This document shows, piece after piece, positions 24,769-34,187 of a DNA stretch of 64,000 bases. The stretch's first letter is position 1. Every line of letters starts with the position of its first letter. A program made the translations under genes and the position numbers. Where the stretch lies: the NCBI RefSeq assembly GCF_002886255.1, contig NZ_KZ614149.1:310001-374000 (forward strand). Reading direction: 5' to 3'. This stretch comes from Alteribacillus bidgolensis (lineage in GTDB: Bacteria > Bacillota > Bacilli > Bacillales > Marinococcaceae). A model generated the notes under the pieces. The model was not told where the DNA came from. It did no database searches and saw nothing but the letters and a program-made list of their open reading frames with translations.

Positions 24769-26595
24769 ATGGCACAGTATATACCAGATGAAACGGTTGC
24801 TGAAATCCGCCAATCCCTTGACATTGTAGAAATTATCAGCGAATACATTCAATTAAAAAAACAAGGAAAGCACTATATGGGACTGTGTCCCTTTCATGGG
24901 GAGAAAACACCCTCCTTTTCCGTTTCCCCCGATCGTCAGCTTTATCACTGCTTTGGCTGCGGGGCGGGTGGAAATGCGATTACTTTTGTCATGGAAATGG
25001 AGAAAGTTGGTTTTGTAGAAGCTTTAGGGAAACTTGGCTCTAAAGCTGGAATATCCGTGCCTGAAACCGGTTATTCTAAAGCAGGACAAGCTGGCTATTC
25101 TTCACATCATAAGAAAATAGAAGCTCATGAACTTTCAGCTAGATTTTATCATCATTTGCTAATGAATACCGAACAAGGCAAAGAAGCATATGATTATTTG
25201 CTTCATCGCGGATTTTCGCCTGAGATGATGGAACGTTTTCAATTAGGTTATTCTCCGGACCATTCAAATGTTTTAAAGGGTTTGCTAGAAAAAAGAAAAT
25301 TTAATCTTCAAGAAATGGAAGAGGCGGGATTGCTTCTTCGACAAGAGTCTAATTGGGATTTAAAAGATAGGTTTCGAAATAGAATAATGTTTCCGATCCA
25401 AGATATACAAGGACATACTGTTGGTTTTGGGGGAAGAGTGCTTGGAGAAGGTGAACCAAAGTATTTAAACAGCCCTGAAACATCGATATTTAAAAAAAAT
25501 GAAACACTTTATGGTATACATTTGGCAAGGCAGGAAATCCGAAAATCAAATACAGCAGTGTTATTTGAGGGGTATGCTGATGTAATAGCCGCCAGTAATG
25601 CAGGTATTACAAATGCAATTGCTGTATTAGGGACTTCCATGACAGAAAGACAAGCAAAAATTATACGCAGAAACACCGAACGTATTATTATTTGCTTTGA
25701 TGGTGATAATGCGGGACAAGATGCTGCCAGAAGATCCGCTGAAATTCTTGAACAAGAAGGACTAATTGTGCAGGTGGCTCTTTTACCTGATAAGGAAGAC
25801 CCGGATGACTATATCAAAGCTAACGGCGCAAAACGATTTAAATCCGAAGTAATAGAGGCAGCTGTTCCATTGATGGCATTTAAAATGCAGCTGTTAAAAC
25901 GGAAGAAAAACCTCCAGGATGAAGGAGAAAAACTGCAGTATATAGAAGAAGTATTAAAAGAAGTGACGTATCTTTCAAAAGCAGTCGAACGGGATTTTTA
26001 TTTAAGGCAGTTGGCTGACGAGTTTTCTTTATCGCTGGATGCTTTAAAACAAGAACAGTTTCACATTTATAAAGAATCGAAACGTTATTACAATGATAAA
26101 AGAAATGCTACTGCGTATGGCAGCCGGACCAAGCGATGGGGCCTGGATTCATATAAAAACCAGCAGCTTTTACCTGCTTTTCAAAATGCGGAAAGAATGC
26201 TGCTTGCCCATATGATGAAGGATAAATCAGTGTGTATGGAAGTTCAAGAAACAATAGGCGGGGACTTTAATGTTGAAGAACACATTGCAATTGCTGCCTA
26301 TCTTTATGCTTATTATGCAGAGGGGAACAAGCCTGACCCGGGAAATTTTATTAATCAACTGCAAGATCCTGATTTAATTAAAAAAGCTTCTGAAATCGCA
26401 ATGCTTGACATGAATAAGCACTTATCAGAAAATGAGTTGGTTGATTATATTCGTCAGATTAAGAATTACCCAAAATGGGTAGAAATAGAAGAAATAGAGC
26501 AAAAAATGAAAGAAGCTGAAAAGAAACAAGATATACAGTCAGCTGTTCAATTAGCCACAGAATTAGTTGACATGAAAAAAGCTTTAAAAAAATAA
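24769..26595 (+). CDS. dnaG: DNA primase DnaG
   Basis: 608 residues, close to the family length. It makes RNA primers at the replication fork with the DnaB-type helicase. The zinc-binding domain has C40, H43, C61 and C64 (CPFHGEKTPSFSVSP, CFGCGAGG). The TOPRIM core shows VLFEGYADVIAASNAG with the catalytic Glu and IIICFDGDNAGQDAA with the metal Asp residues. The C-terminal region (from ~450) binds the helicase. The start follows AGGGGGATC. It forms the macromolecular synthesis group with sigA. Confidence 0.97.
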   Translation: MAQYIPDETVAEIRQSLDIVEIISEYIQLKKQGKHYMGLCPFHGEKTPSFSVSPDRQLYHCFGCGAGGNAITFVMEMEKVGFVEALGKLGSKAGISVPETGYSKAGQAGYSSHHKKIEAHELSARFYHHLLMNTEQGKEAYDYLLHRGFSPEMMERFQLGYSPDHSNVLKGLLEKRKFNLQEMEEAGLLLRQESNWDLKDRFRNRIMFPIQDIQGHTVGFGGRVLGEGEPKYLNSPETSIFKKNETLYGIHLARQEIRKSNTAVLFEGYADVIAASNAGITNAIAVLGTSMTERQAKIIRRNTERIIICFDGDNAGQDAARRSAEILEQEGLIVQVALLPDKEDPDDYIKANGAKRFKSEVIEAAVPLMAFKMQLLKRKKNLQDEGEKLQYIEEVLKEVTYLSKAVERDFYLRQLADEFSLSLDALKQEQFHIYKESKRYYNDKRNATAYGSRTKRWGLDSYKNQQLLPAFQNAERMLLAHMMKDKSVCMEVQETIGGDFNVEEHIAIAAYLYAYYAEGNKPDPGNFINQLQDPDLIKKASEIAMLDMNKHLSENELVDYIRQIKNYPKWVEIEEIEQKMKEAEKKQDIQSAVQLATELVDMKKALKK

Positions 26596-26755
26596 ACTCG
26601 TTAAAGTAAGTCTAAAAATGATTTTACAGCAGACTTCGAGGGCGAAAGGATGACGTGCCCTTTTCCTTTAGAAGGTCAGAGAGTTCAAACTTTGTTTAGA
26701 ATAGATTGTTATGTACAGATAAGATGTGGTGTGAAGAATGGAAGGAGGGGATCGA

Positions 26756-27874
26756 ATGGCTGAGAAACCGATACGCCCATTGGCGGAAGGTGAAATGTCT
26801 ATCGATCAAGTCAAAGAACAATTACTCGAGTCCGGAAAAAAACGCGGGGTTTTATCTTACGCGGAAATAACAGAAAAACTTGCTCCATACGATCAAGATT
26901 CAGACCAAATGGACGAGTTTTTTGAATACTTGGGAGAACAAGGTATTGATTTATTAAATGAAGGCGAAGAAGTTCCAAGTATGGAACAGGTTGAAAAAGA
27001 AGAAGAAGAGTTAGATCTTAATGATTTAAGTGTTCCGCCTGGAATTAAAATTAATGATCCCGTTCGCATGTATTTGAAAGAAATTGGCAGAGTTCCACTT
27101 TTATCTGCAGAAGAAGAAATTACCTACGCAAAGCAGATTGAAGAAGGAGATGAAGAAGCGAAACGCCGTTTGGCTGAAGCAAACCTTCGACTAGTTGTTT
27201 CCATTGCCAAAAGATATGTAGGCAGAGGAATGCTGTTTTTGGATTTAATACAAGAAGGAAATATGGGCCTTATTAAAGCAGTGGAGAAGTTTGATTATAA
27301 TAAAGGTTATAAGTTCAGCACCTACGCTACTTGGTGGATTCGGCAAGCAATTACAAGAGCCATTGCTGACCAGGCTCGTACCATTCGTATACCAGTCCAC
27401 ATGGTAGAAACAATTAATAAATTGATTCGAGTACAAAGGCAGCTTCTGCAAGACTTAGGGCGTGAACCAACACCAGAAGAAGTATCAAAAGAAATGGATT
27501 TAACTCCTGATAAGGTAAGAGAGATTCTAAAGATAGCTCAAGAACCAGTCTCATTAGAAACACCTATAGGAGAAGAAGATGACTCCCACCTCGGTGACTT
27601 CATTGAAGACCAGGAAGCTTTAGCCCCTTCTGATGCTGCTGCTTATGAATTATTAAAGGAACAACTTGAAGACGTTCTTGATACACTTACAGATAGAGAA
27701 GAAAATGTGCTTCGACTTCGTTTTGGTCTAGATGATGGAAGAACTCGTACACTTGAGGAAGTTGGTAAAGTGTTCGGTGTTACAAGAGAACGAATTCGTC
27801 AAATTGAAGCAAAAGCCTTGCGTAAATTGCGTCACCCAAGCCGCAGTAAACGCTTAAAAGATTTTCTTGATTAA
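26756..27874 (+). CDS. sigA: RNA polymerase primary sigma factor SigA
   Basis: 372 residues, close to the 371 of B. subtilis. Region 1.1 (IDQVKEQLLESGKKRGVL) is followed by region 1.2 (DPVRMYLKEIGRVPLLS), region 2 (EANLRLVVSIAKRYVGRGM, YKFSTYATWWIRQAITRAIA) and region 4 with the -35-recognising helix (GVTRERIRQIEAKALRKLR). In-frame ATG 26738 precedes the ribosome site AAGGAGGGG, so ATG 26756 is used. The 140-bp gap after dnaG has GGGC/GCCC arms (about 26640-26660) but no clear promoter. Confidence 0.98.
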   Translation: MAEKPIRPLAEGEMSIDQVKEQLLESGKKRGVLSYAEITEKLAPYDQDSDQMDEFFEYLGEQGIDLLNEGEEVPSMEQVEKEEEELDLNDLSVPPGIKINDPVRMYLKEIGRVPLLSAEEEITYAKQIEEGDEEAKRRLAEANLRLVVSIAKRYVGRGMLFLDLIQEGNMGLIKAVEKFDYNKGYKFSTYATWWIRQAITRAIADQARTIRIPVHMVETINKLIRVQRQLLQDLGREPTPEEVSKEMDLTPDKVREILKIAQEPVSLETPIGEEDDSHLGDFIEDQEALAPSDAAAYELLKEQLEDVLDTLTDREENVLRLRFGLDDGRTRTLEEVGKVFGVTRERIRQIEAKALRKLRHPSRSKRLKDFLD

Positions 27875-27891
27875 AAACATGAAGGAAGAAG

Positions 27892-27930
27892 GGATTGTCT
27901 CCAGAATAATAAATGGGGGCAATCCTTTTT
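27892..27930 (+). terminator. Terminator after sigA
   Basis: GGATTG (27892-27897) pairs with CAATCC (27920-27925). CC/GG pairing extends the stem, followed by T5. Confidence 0.85.
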
Positions 27931-27977
27931 AAACTTGTTTCTTTTTTGTTAATACGCACCTTTTTGGGAGTTTTATA

Positions 27978-28514
27978 ATGACGGAAGAAAGAAAGAAAAT
28001 AATTATTAAAGAAATAAAGTACTGGAAAAAAAATCATTTACTGCCAGAACATTATTGTAATTTTCTTCTAATGCTGTACTCAGAAGGTGAAGGACTAGAA
28101 AAAGAAACAACAAAACAATCTCCCCGTTTTTTATTGTTGATAAGTGCTTTGATATTAGGATTTAGTGCATTAGGATTAACATTTATTGTCATTTATTTTA
28201 CGTCTTTATCGCTGCAAGTGCAAATGCTAATAAACATATTATCTTTTATATTTGTAGGAATTTTAGCCTTCTACATAAATAAAAAGGATGTTGTTTTGTT
28301 TCACATTATGATTTCCATAGGGGCTTTAATCATTTTTTTAGTAAGTACTTCGGCTGTGATGAAATTAGAAGAAAATTATTTATTCTTAACTGTTACCATT
28401 TTTATTAATTGTTTCATATGGTTATCAGCCGGCTTATATTGGAAGTTGTCTTATTTGAAATGGTCAGGCGCAATAGGTCTTATATTAGCAGCTACATATT
28501 ATTTTGCCCACTGA
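27978..28514 (+). CDS. Uncharacterised multi-pass membrane protein
   Basis: 178 residues. A short cytoplasmic N-terminus (EIKYWKKNHLLPEHYCNFLLMLYSEG) is followed by about five hydrophobic helices (~48-178). The LLPExYCxFLLxLYxEG pattern is one I associate with DUF2157-like Bacillus membrane proteins, but no activity is known. It lies alone between sigA and cccA, with GGGAG as a ribosome site. I cannot assign a function. Confidence 0.75.
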   Translation: MTEERKKIIIKEIKYWKKNHLLPEHYCNFLLMLYSEGEGLEKETTKQSPRFLLLISALILGFSALGLTFIVIYFTSLSLQVQMLINILSFIFVGILAFYINKKDVVLFHIMISIGALIIFLVSTSAVMKLEENYLFLTVTIFINCFIWLSAGLYWKLSYLKWSGAIGLILAATYYFAH

Positions 28515-28662
28515 ATAACTTGTATAATTGAACAGGAAGTGACAAAAACTACAAAAGTCAGCTTTTTATCTTTTCTAATTAATTATAATAAAGTAAAATA
28601 TAATAGGAATGCGGATTCATATCGCCACATTATAGGATACATAGGAAGAAGGGGGAAAGAGC

Positions 28663-29022
28663 GTGAAAAATAAACCGCTGATTCCATTCTTTTTAACAGC
28701 AGTTGCTGGTTTATTATTGATGCTTGGGTTATCCCTTGTCGGAGTAAACCAGCAAGCGGGTGACGAGAATGGAGAGGGAGAAGAACAAGATCCGGTAGAA
28801 TACGGAGAAGAATTAGTTAATGAAAACTGTATTTCCTGTCACGGAGATAACCTTGAAGGACAGGGCGATTACCCTGCAATTAATAATGCAGGTGAGAACT
28901 ATTCCGCAGAAGAAATAGCAGATATTGCGCAAAATGGTACTGGAGATATGCCAGGCGGTATTGCTAATGCGGAAGAAGGAGAAGCGATTGCAGAGTACTT
29001 AATGTCGCTTTCTGAAGAATAA
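28663..29022 (+). CDS. cccA: Membrane-anchored cytochrome c550
   Basis: 119 residues, GTG start after GAAGGGGG. One N-terminal membrane anchor (FLTAVAGLLLMLGLSLVGV) precedes an acidic linker and a class I cytochrome c domain. Heme is attached at CISCH, with the axial Met in GTGDMPGGI. It carries electrons in the respiratory chain on the outer face of the membrane. The acidic linker (GDENGEGEEQDPVEYGEE) is notable and would suit high-salt or alkaline surroundings. The place after sigA matches B. subtilis. Confidence 0.94.
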   Translation: MKNKPLIPFFLTAVAGLLLMLGLSLVGVNQQAGDENGEGEEQDPVEYGEELVNENCISCHGDNLEGQGDYPAINNAGENYSAEEIADIAQNGTGDMPGGIANAEEGEAIAEYLMSLSEE

Positions 29023-29023
29023 T

Positions 29024-29067
29024 GGAAGCAGGGGAGGGAGCGCTTTGTGCTTCCTCTTCTTTTTTTA
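29024..29067 (+). terminator. Terminator after cccA
   Basis: GGAAGCA (29024-29030) pairs with TGCTTCC (29048-29054), followed by TCTTC and a T run. Confidence 0.8.
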
Positions 29068-29198
29068 GGCAGGAACAAACGAAGTGTACACAAAAAGAAG
29101 TTCCTTTTCTTTAGCCGACCTTCTTTTTCCAGGGAGCTTATTTTTTATTCATTCAATAAATCTTTATTAAGGAACAATAATCAGAGAGGAAAAAGAAC

Positions 29199-29930
29199 AT
29201 GAATGCAGAACACTTATCAAGACGATTATCTGTCATAGCCCAAGAAATTCCGTATCAGGCACGTATGGCAGATATAGGGACAGACCACGGGTATCTTCCT
29301 GTTTATTTAGTAAAACACGGAAAAGTAGAATGGGCATTAGCTTCAGACGTAAATGAAGCGCCGCTTAATTCCGCTGTAGAGAAAATAAAAAGAGAAGGCC
29401 TGGGAAAATATATTCAAACACGAGTCGGCCCAGGTTTAGCTGTTATTAAGAAAGAAGATAATATTGATACAGCGGTTATAGCTGGAATGGGAGGGTCGCT
29501 TATTTCCAGCATTTTAGAGGATGGAAAAAATTCATTAAAAAATATAAAGCGATTAGTACTACAGCCAAATGTAGGAGCTGCCCAAATACGAAAATGGATG
29601 ATAAGAAATAATTGGCAAATTATCAATGAACATATTATAGAAGAAGATGAACATATTTATGAAATTTTAATCGCTGAACCTGGAGATCCTTATCTTCCTT
29701 ATCAGCTTCTTGGGATAAGTGAAGAAGCAGGGCAATTATTTGGACCATATTTAATAAAAAAGCAGCCATCTGCTTTTATAAAAAAATGGAAACGGGAAAA
29801 AGAAAGCTGGCAGTATGTTTTACAAGAAATAGAAAAAGCCTCTGAAAGAGGAGCTGTACTTCCAAAAAAGAAAGAATTAATGAAAAAATTAAGCCTATTA
29901 GAGGAGGTTTTAAAAAATGAAACCAGCTAA
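29199..29930 (+). CDS. trmK: tRNA (adenine22-N1)-methyltransferase TrmK
   Basis: 243 residues. TrmK methylates A22 of bacterial tRNAs using S-adenosylmethionine. Motif I is ADIGTDHGYLPVYLV, the second binding segment ASDVNEAPLNSA, and the conserved AVIAGMGGSLISSIL and LQPNVGAAQIRKWM complete the catalytic half. A helical C-terminal domain follows. AGAGAGG precedes the ATG. It overlaps the NIF3 gene by 14 bp. Confidence 0.94.
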   Translation: MNAEHLSRRLSVIAQEIPYQARMADIGTDHGYLPVYLVKHGKVEWALASDVNEAPLNSAVEKIKREGLGKYIQTRVGPGLAVIKKEDNIDTAVIAGMGGSLISSILEDGKNSLKNIKRLVLQPNVGAAQIRKWMIRNNWQIINEHIIEEDEHIYEILIAEPGDPYLPYQLLGISEEAGQLFGPYLIKKQPSAFIKKWKREKESWQYVLQEIEKASERGAVLPKKKELMKKLSLLEEVLKNETS

Positions 29931-31035
29931 TGGACAAACGATTATTCAATTATTTGAAGAGTGGTCCCCAAAATCTTTAGCTGTAGAGGGAGACAAAGTT
30001 GGTTTAATGGTTGGAACCTTAAATAAGCCAGTACACAAAGTAATGATAGCTTTGGATGTACTTGAAGATGTCGTTGATGAAGCGATTGATAAAAAAGTAG
30101 ATATGATTATAGCCCATCATCCATTGATTTTTAAACCTTTAAAACAAATTGATACTTCAAAAGGACAGGGTCCAATTATTGAAAAATGCATTAAACATGA
30201 TATTACTGTATATGCTGCTCATACGAACTTGGACATTACAAATGAAGGCGTAAACGATATGATGGCAGAAGCATTAGGACTTCAAGAAACCAAAGTGCTA
30301 GTACCTACTCAAGAGGTGCCGTTGAAAAAGCTGGTTGCTTTCATTCCCGAAAGCCACGTTGAAGAAGTTCGACAGGCTTTAGGTGATGCAGGTGCAGGTT
30401 TTATAGGAGGATACAGCCATTGTACGTTTTCGTCTGAAGGGACAGGTACTTTTATTCCTGGAGAGGATACAAATCCATACTTAGGGGAAAGAGGGAAAAT
30501 GGAGTTTGCCGCAGAAAAAAGAATGGAAACAGTAGTTCCTGAAACAATTCTCAAAAGGGTGCTTCGTGCTTTAGAAAAGGCTCACCCTTATGAGGAACCA
30601 GCATACGATATTTATCCACTTGATTTAGAAGGAGAAATTCTTGGTCTAGGGCGAATCGGAAAGTTAAAGACCCCTGTTTCTCTTGAGGACTTTGTAAACA
30701 AAGTGAAAAAGGCTTACGATGTGGAACATGTTCGGGCAGTTGGATCTCTTTCAGATACGGTGAAAACAGTAGCCGTGTTAGGCGGAGATGGCAACAAATA
30801 TTGGTCTTATGCTAAGCGTCAAGGTGCTGATGTCTATATAACAGGCGATCTTTACTACCATGTTGCTCATGACGCCCAAATGGAAGGGTTAAATCTAATA
30901 GATCCAGGTCATAACGTTGAGAAAATAATGAAAGATGGAGTAAGGAATAAATTGGAAGGATTGCTCGGTACTAAAAAATATAGTACAGATATTATTGCTT
31001 CAAACGTGTCCACTGAACCGTTTACGTTTATATAA
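29917..31035 (+). CDS. yqfO: NIF3-family GTP cyclohydrolase 1-like protein (YqfO)
   Basis: 372 residues. It belongs to the NIF3/DUF34 family with two metal-binding halves (IIAHHPLIFKPLKQID, AAHTNLDITNEGVND, and GDLYYHVAHDAQMEG, DPGHNVEKIM). A PII-like insertion sits between them (VAFIPESHVEEVRQALGDAG onward). The exact biochemical role is unsettled, so the common cyclohydrolase label is not evidence of that reaction. It is translationally coupled to trmK and followed by a bidirectional terminator. Confidence 0.92.
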   Translation: MKPANGQTIIQLFEEWSPKSLAVEGDKVGLMVGTLNKPVHKVMIALDVLEDVVDEAIDKKVDMIIAHHPLIFKPLKQIDTSKGQGPIIEKCIKHDITVYAAHTNLDITNEGVNDMMAEALGLQETKVLVPTQEVPLKKLVAFIPESHVEEVRQALGDAGAGFIGGYSHCTFSSEGTGTFIPGEDTNPYLGERGKMEFAAEKRMETVVPETILKRVLRALEKAHPYEEPAYDIYPLDLEGEILGLGRIGKLKTPVSLEDFVNKVKKAYDVEHVRAVGSLSDTVKTVAVLGGDGNKYWSYAKRQGADVYITGDLYYHVAHDAQMEGLNLIDPGHNVEKIMKDGVRNKLEGLLGTKKYSTDIIASNVSTEPFTFI

Positions 31036-31075
31036 AAAAAGATTTGGCCTCTTTTAAGAGGTCAAATCTTTTTTT
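31034..31075. terminator. Bidirectional terminator between yqfO and ispH
   Basis: A7-GATTTG-g-CCTCTT then AAGAGG-t-CAAATC-T7 form a stem with one mismatch, flanked by A and T runs. It serves both converging genes. Confidence 0.92.
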
Positions 31076-31087
31076 ATTAGATAAAAT

Positions 31088-31120
31088 GCCCTTTTTCAGG
31101 GCGCTTGCGCTTTTCTAAAT
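31088..31120 (-). repeat. GCCCT/AGGGC hairpin and R2-like tail
   Basis: GCCCT (31088-31092) pairs with AGGGC (31098-31102), followed by GCTTGCGCTTTTCTAAAT, which resembles the R2 tail. On the minus strand the hairpin precedes ATTTTAT and could help end ispH. Confidence 0.45.
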
Positions 31121-31127
31121 AAACAAC

Positions 31128-32072
31128 TTATTTTTTTGCTTTTACTTTAGGAAGAATTTTAGAGTTTTCTACTTTTTTCTCTATTTTCCAAGTGGAAGGA
31201 TCGTTTTCATCGTATTGCTGTAAAAACTGAATAACTTCTTTTGTTATTGGAGTAGGTGTAGAAGCACCAGCAGTCACTGCAATTTTTTCAATTCCCTGCA
31301 CCCATTCCAAATTTAGTTCAGATATATCTGCAATTCGATAAGCTGGGGTATCAGCGATTTTTTCTGATACCTGTGCCAGCCTATTAGAGTTGTTGCTTTT
31401 TGGATCTCCAACAACAAGCATTAAATCAGCCTCTTTTGCTTGTTCCGCTACTGCTTCTTGTCTTACTTGTGTTGCCATACAAATTTCATTATGAATTTCT
31501 GCGTTAGGATATCGGTTTAGTGCTTCATTCATAATATCAGAAACGTCCCATTGACTCATGGTAGTTTGATTGGTAATGATGATTTTTTCTGCGTCGATAT
31601 TTAGATTCTTTACGTCTTCGATGGATTCAACGAGATGAACAATATCGGGAGCTACCCCCATGGCACCTTCAGGTTCAGGATGTCCTTTTTTTCCAATATA
31701 GATGACATTATATCCATCTGCTTTTTTATCACGAATAAGATCGTGAGTTCGAGTAACATCGGGACAGGTAGCATCAACTGTTGTTAGCCCTTTATCTTTA
31801 GCGAGCTTTCTAACTTCAGGAGAAACACCATGTGCTGTAAATATAACAGTGCCTTTATCAACTTCTTTTAATATTTCTAGACGGTTTGGCCCGTCCAAGG
31901 AAATAATACCTTCATCTTCAAATGCTTCTGTGACATGTTTATTATGAACGATCATTCCCAAAATATAAATAGGGCGAGGCAAATCCAGGTTGCTTGCGGC
32001 CTGCTTTGCCAGCACCATCGCATCAACGACACCGTAACAATAGCCCCGTGGGGAAATCTTAATAACTTCCAT
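31128..32072 (-). CDS. ispH: 4-hydroxy-3-methylbut-2-enyl diphosphate reductase IspH
   Basis: Last enzyme of the MEP isoprenoid pathway, an iron-sulfur reductase making IPP and DMAPP. 314 residues. The three cluster cysteines are in RGYCYGVVDA (C12), VDATCPDVTRTHD and NEICMATQVRQ. The substrate motifs HGVSPEV, TNQTTMSQWD and KSNNSNRL are present. AGAGGAGG precedes the ATG. ispG, the preceding pathway enzyme, lies 14 kb away. A consensus promoter sits about 60 bp upstream on the minus strand. Confidence 0.97.
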   Translation of the reverse strand: MEVIKISPRGYCYGVVDAMVLAKQAASNLDLPRPIYILGMIVHNKHVTEAFEDEGIISLDGPNRLEILKEVDKGTVIFTAHGVSPEVRKLAKDKGLTTVDATCPDVTRTHDLIRDKKADGYNVIYIGKKGHPEPEGAMGVAPDIVHLVESIEDVKNLNIDAEKIIITNQTTMSQWDVSDIMNEALNRYPNAEIHNEICMATQVRQEAVAEQAKEADLMLVVGDPKSNNSNRLAQVSEKIADTPAYRIADISELNLEWVQGIEKIAVTAGASTPTPITKEVIQFLQQYDENDPSTWKIEKKVENSKILPKVKAKK

Positions 32073-32130
32073 AACAGCCTCCTCTGAAACTGATTGCTTA
32101 CATCGATTGCATTGTTGAAATGCTAGGGTA

Positions 32131-32159
32131 ATTATACTATTTGTATTAGTAATTGTAAA
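32131..32159 (-). promoter_or_regulatory. SigA promoter of ispH
   Basis: On the minus strand TTTACA (32159-32154), a 17-bp spacer and TATAAT (32136-32131) form a strong promoter. Confidence 0.82.
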
Positions 32160-32191
32160 AAGGTGTCCACATAAAAGATATTGATTCTATA

Positions 32192-32614
32192 CTATATATA
32201 AAGTTTTGGAGGAGGAGCTTCTGAAAAATATGCTGTATCTTCAGCAGTTTCTTCGGAGAAAGGTTTTTCTGAATCATTTAAGTCATCCATTGATTCATTC
32301 ATCGTACTTGTGCTATTGGAGTCTTCAGAAGTTTGGTTCGTGGACGAAAGCATACTCCAGAGTGCAGGTAGTTGTTTGACCAATGGATAGTATTGACGGA
32401 CCATAGGAGTCACTGTCTGGGCCACATTAATCATCTTTTGAACGGAAGGTATTAATGTTGAAAAACCTCCAGGCTGAGCTGCAGCAGGAAACATAGATGA
32501 AGATGCTGGGCCAGAGTTAAAAACGCCCGGTAAAAACCTGCTCATTATCTGAACGGGACCGGTTTGTGGCGGCATAGGCGGCCCTCCCATATAAGGCGGG
32601 TGGGGTGGAAACAA
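32192..32614 (-). CDS. yqfQ: YqfQ/VrrA-like Pro-rich protein
   Basis: About 140 residues from TTG 32614. The N-terminus is Pro/Gly-rich (MFPPHPPYMGGPPMPPQTGP), a helical centre follows (PSVQKMINVAQTVTPMVRQ), and the tail is Ser/Asp/Glu-rich. This layout matches the YqfQ/VrrA proteins between ispH and cshB, thought to be spore- or coat-associated. The frame runs back to 32884, but that stretch is the divergent promoter region. AGAGG (32628-32624) spaces to TTG 32614; ATG 32623 would have no spacing. Confidence 0.78.
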   Translation of the reverse strand: MFPPHPPYMGGPPMPPQTGPVQIMSRFLPGVFNSGPASSSMFPAAAQPGGFSTLIPSVQKMINVAQTVTPMVRQYYPLVKQLPALWSMLSSTNQTSEDSNSTSTMNESMDDLNDSEKPFSEETAEDTAYFSEAPPPKLYI

Positions 32615-32869
32615 TTTAATCATCCTCTCATTTGTAAATATAGTTTTGGGGTGGTAGAACGTAAAAATCGAATGTTTAGCATCAATCAATGTGATTCTCC
32701 CATATGGCATATCGTATCTAAATGATAAACAAAGTTGTTCAGTGGAGTTTTTGAGCTGTGTTTTGACCAGGTTTATGATAAAATATGATAGCATCTGCCT
32801 AGATGTGCAAATTAAACAATGTGATATAGTTTGAGGATAGAACCTTTTGAAATAGAAGGCGGTGTAACG

Positions 32870-34171
32870 ATGAGTGCATTTCAACGATTTGACTTGCCCC
32901 CATTTTTAATTAAATCTTTACAAGACCAAAACATTGAAAAACCAATGGAAATACAGGAACGTCTTATACCAGCAATCATAAATGGCCGTGATGTAATTGG
33001 ACAATCACATACCGGATCAGGCAAAACGCTTGCTTTTTTGCTCCCTATCCTGACCAAAATACGTCCGGACCATAAATATATTCAAGCTGTAATTACTGCT
33101 CCTACACGAGAGCTTGCTGGCCAGATCTACAATGAGCTGCAAAAGCTTTTGAAAAATGTCTCTGATTCAAATATTAAAGCAATACGGCTAACAGGCGGAA
33201 CGGATCGTCAACGTACAATGGAGAAACTTCAAAAAACACCTCATATTATAGTTGCTACACCAGGACGATTAAATGATATGACGAAGAACCAGGCGATTGA
33301 TGTTCATCGAACGGAAATGTTTGTAGTAGATGAAGCAGATCAAATGCTGGATATGGGATTTATTGAAGAAATAGATCCAGCAGCGTCTCTTATGCCGGAT
33401 AACTTGCAAATGATGGTATTTTCAGCTACGATACCAGAACAATTACAGCCATTTTTGAGAAAATATATGAAAAATCCAAGGCATGTCCATGTGAAGCCAG
33501 AACAAACAGCTCCTGCAAAAATGAAGCATCAGTTTATTCTTTTAAAACATAGAGATAGAACTGAATTAACAGTACATTTAGCCAAAAACCTGCGTCCATA
33601 CCTTGCTATTATATTTACAACGACAAAGGAAGACGCTGATCATGTATTAGAAGCCATGATAACTGCCGGTTTAAATGCAGATGTACTGCATGGCGGCCTG
33701 CCGCCTCGTCAAAGAAAACAAGTAATGCGCAAAGTAAATGGATTACAAATTCAATATTTAGTTGCGACTGATTTAGCAGCTAGAGGGATGGATATCAAAG
33801 GCGTATCACATGTTATCAATCACTCGTTGCCAAAAGAACTGGAATATTATGTTCATAGAGTGGGGCGGACTGCACGTGCCGGGCAAACAGGAGAAGCTTT
33901 TACGTTTATTGAAAAAGAAGAATATCCAGAGTTAAAAAAACTTCAAAATAAGGGCATCACAGGCCAGTTTTTAGATTTGAAAAAGAATGAATGGATAACG
34001 GTTGAAAATCCATTAATTAATAAGCAAAATCTGAAATCGGAAAGTAATAAAGGACCAATCATACCCAAGTCTAAACCGAAGAAGGTAAAACCTGGTTATA
34101 AAAAGAAAGCTCGCTGGAAAGCAGAAAAGCAGGAGAAACGGCAAAAAAAAATAAATAAAAGAAAAAAGTAA
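32870..34171 (+). CDS. cshB: DEAD-box RNA helicase CshB
   Basis: 433 residues from ATG 32870 after AGGCGGTG; the frame opens at 32831 before the ribosome site. The Q motif (FQRFDLPPFLIKSLQDQN), Walker A SHTGSGKT, PTRELAGQ, DEAD in VVDEADQML, SAT in FSATIPEQ and HRVGRTARAGQ are all intact. A basic tail (KKVKPGYKKKARWKAEKQ) likely binds RNA. CshB acts in ribosome biogenesis and cold adaptation. nfo follows after 16 bp. Confidence 0.96.
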   Translation: MSAFQRFDLPPFLIKSLQDQNIEKPMEIQERLIPAIINGRDVIGQSHTGSGKTLAFLLPILTKIRPDHKYIQAVITAPTRELAGQIYNELQKLLKNVSDSNIKAIRLTGGTDRQRTMEKLQKTPHIIVATPGRLNDMTKNQAIDVHRTEMFVVDEADQMLDMGFIEEIDPAASLMPDNLQMMVFSATIPEQLQPFLRKYMKNPRHVHVKPEQTAPAKMKHQFILLKHRDRTELTVHLAKNLRPYLAIIFTTTKEDADHVLEAMITAGLNADVLHGGLPPRQRKQVMRKVNGLQIQYLVATDLAARGMDIKGVSHVINHSLPKELEYYVHRVGRTARAGQTGEAFTFIEKEEYPELKKLQNKGITGQFLDLKKNEWITVENPLINKQNLKSESNKGPIIPKSKPKKVKPGYKKKARWKAEKQEKRQKKINKRKK

Positions 34172-34187
34172 TTGGGGGAAATTTAAG

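Noticed and set aside
32624..32884. Upstream extension of yqfQ by 87 codons
   Set aside because: Covers the divergent promoter region of cshB; AGAGG and the YqfQ-like Pro-rich start point to TTG 32614.
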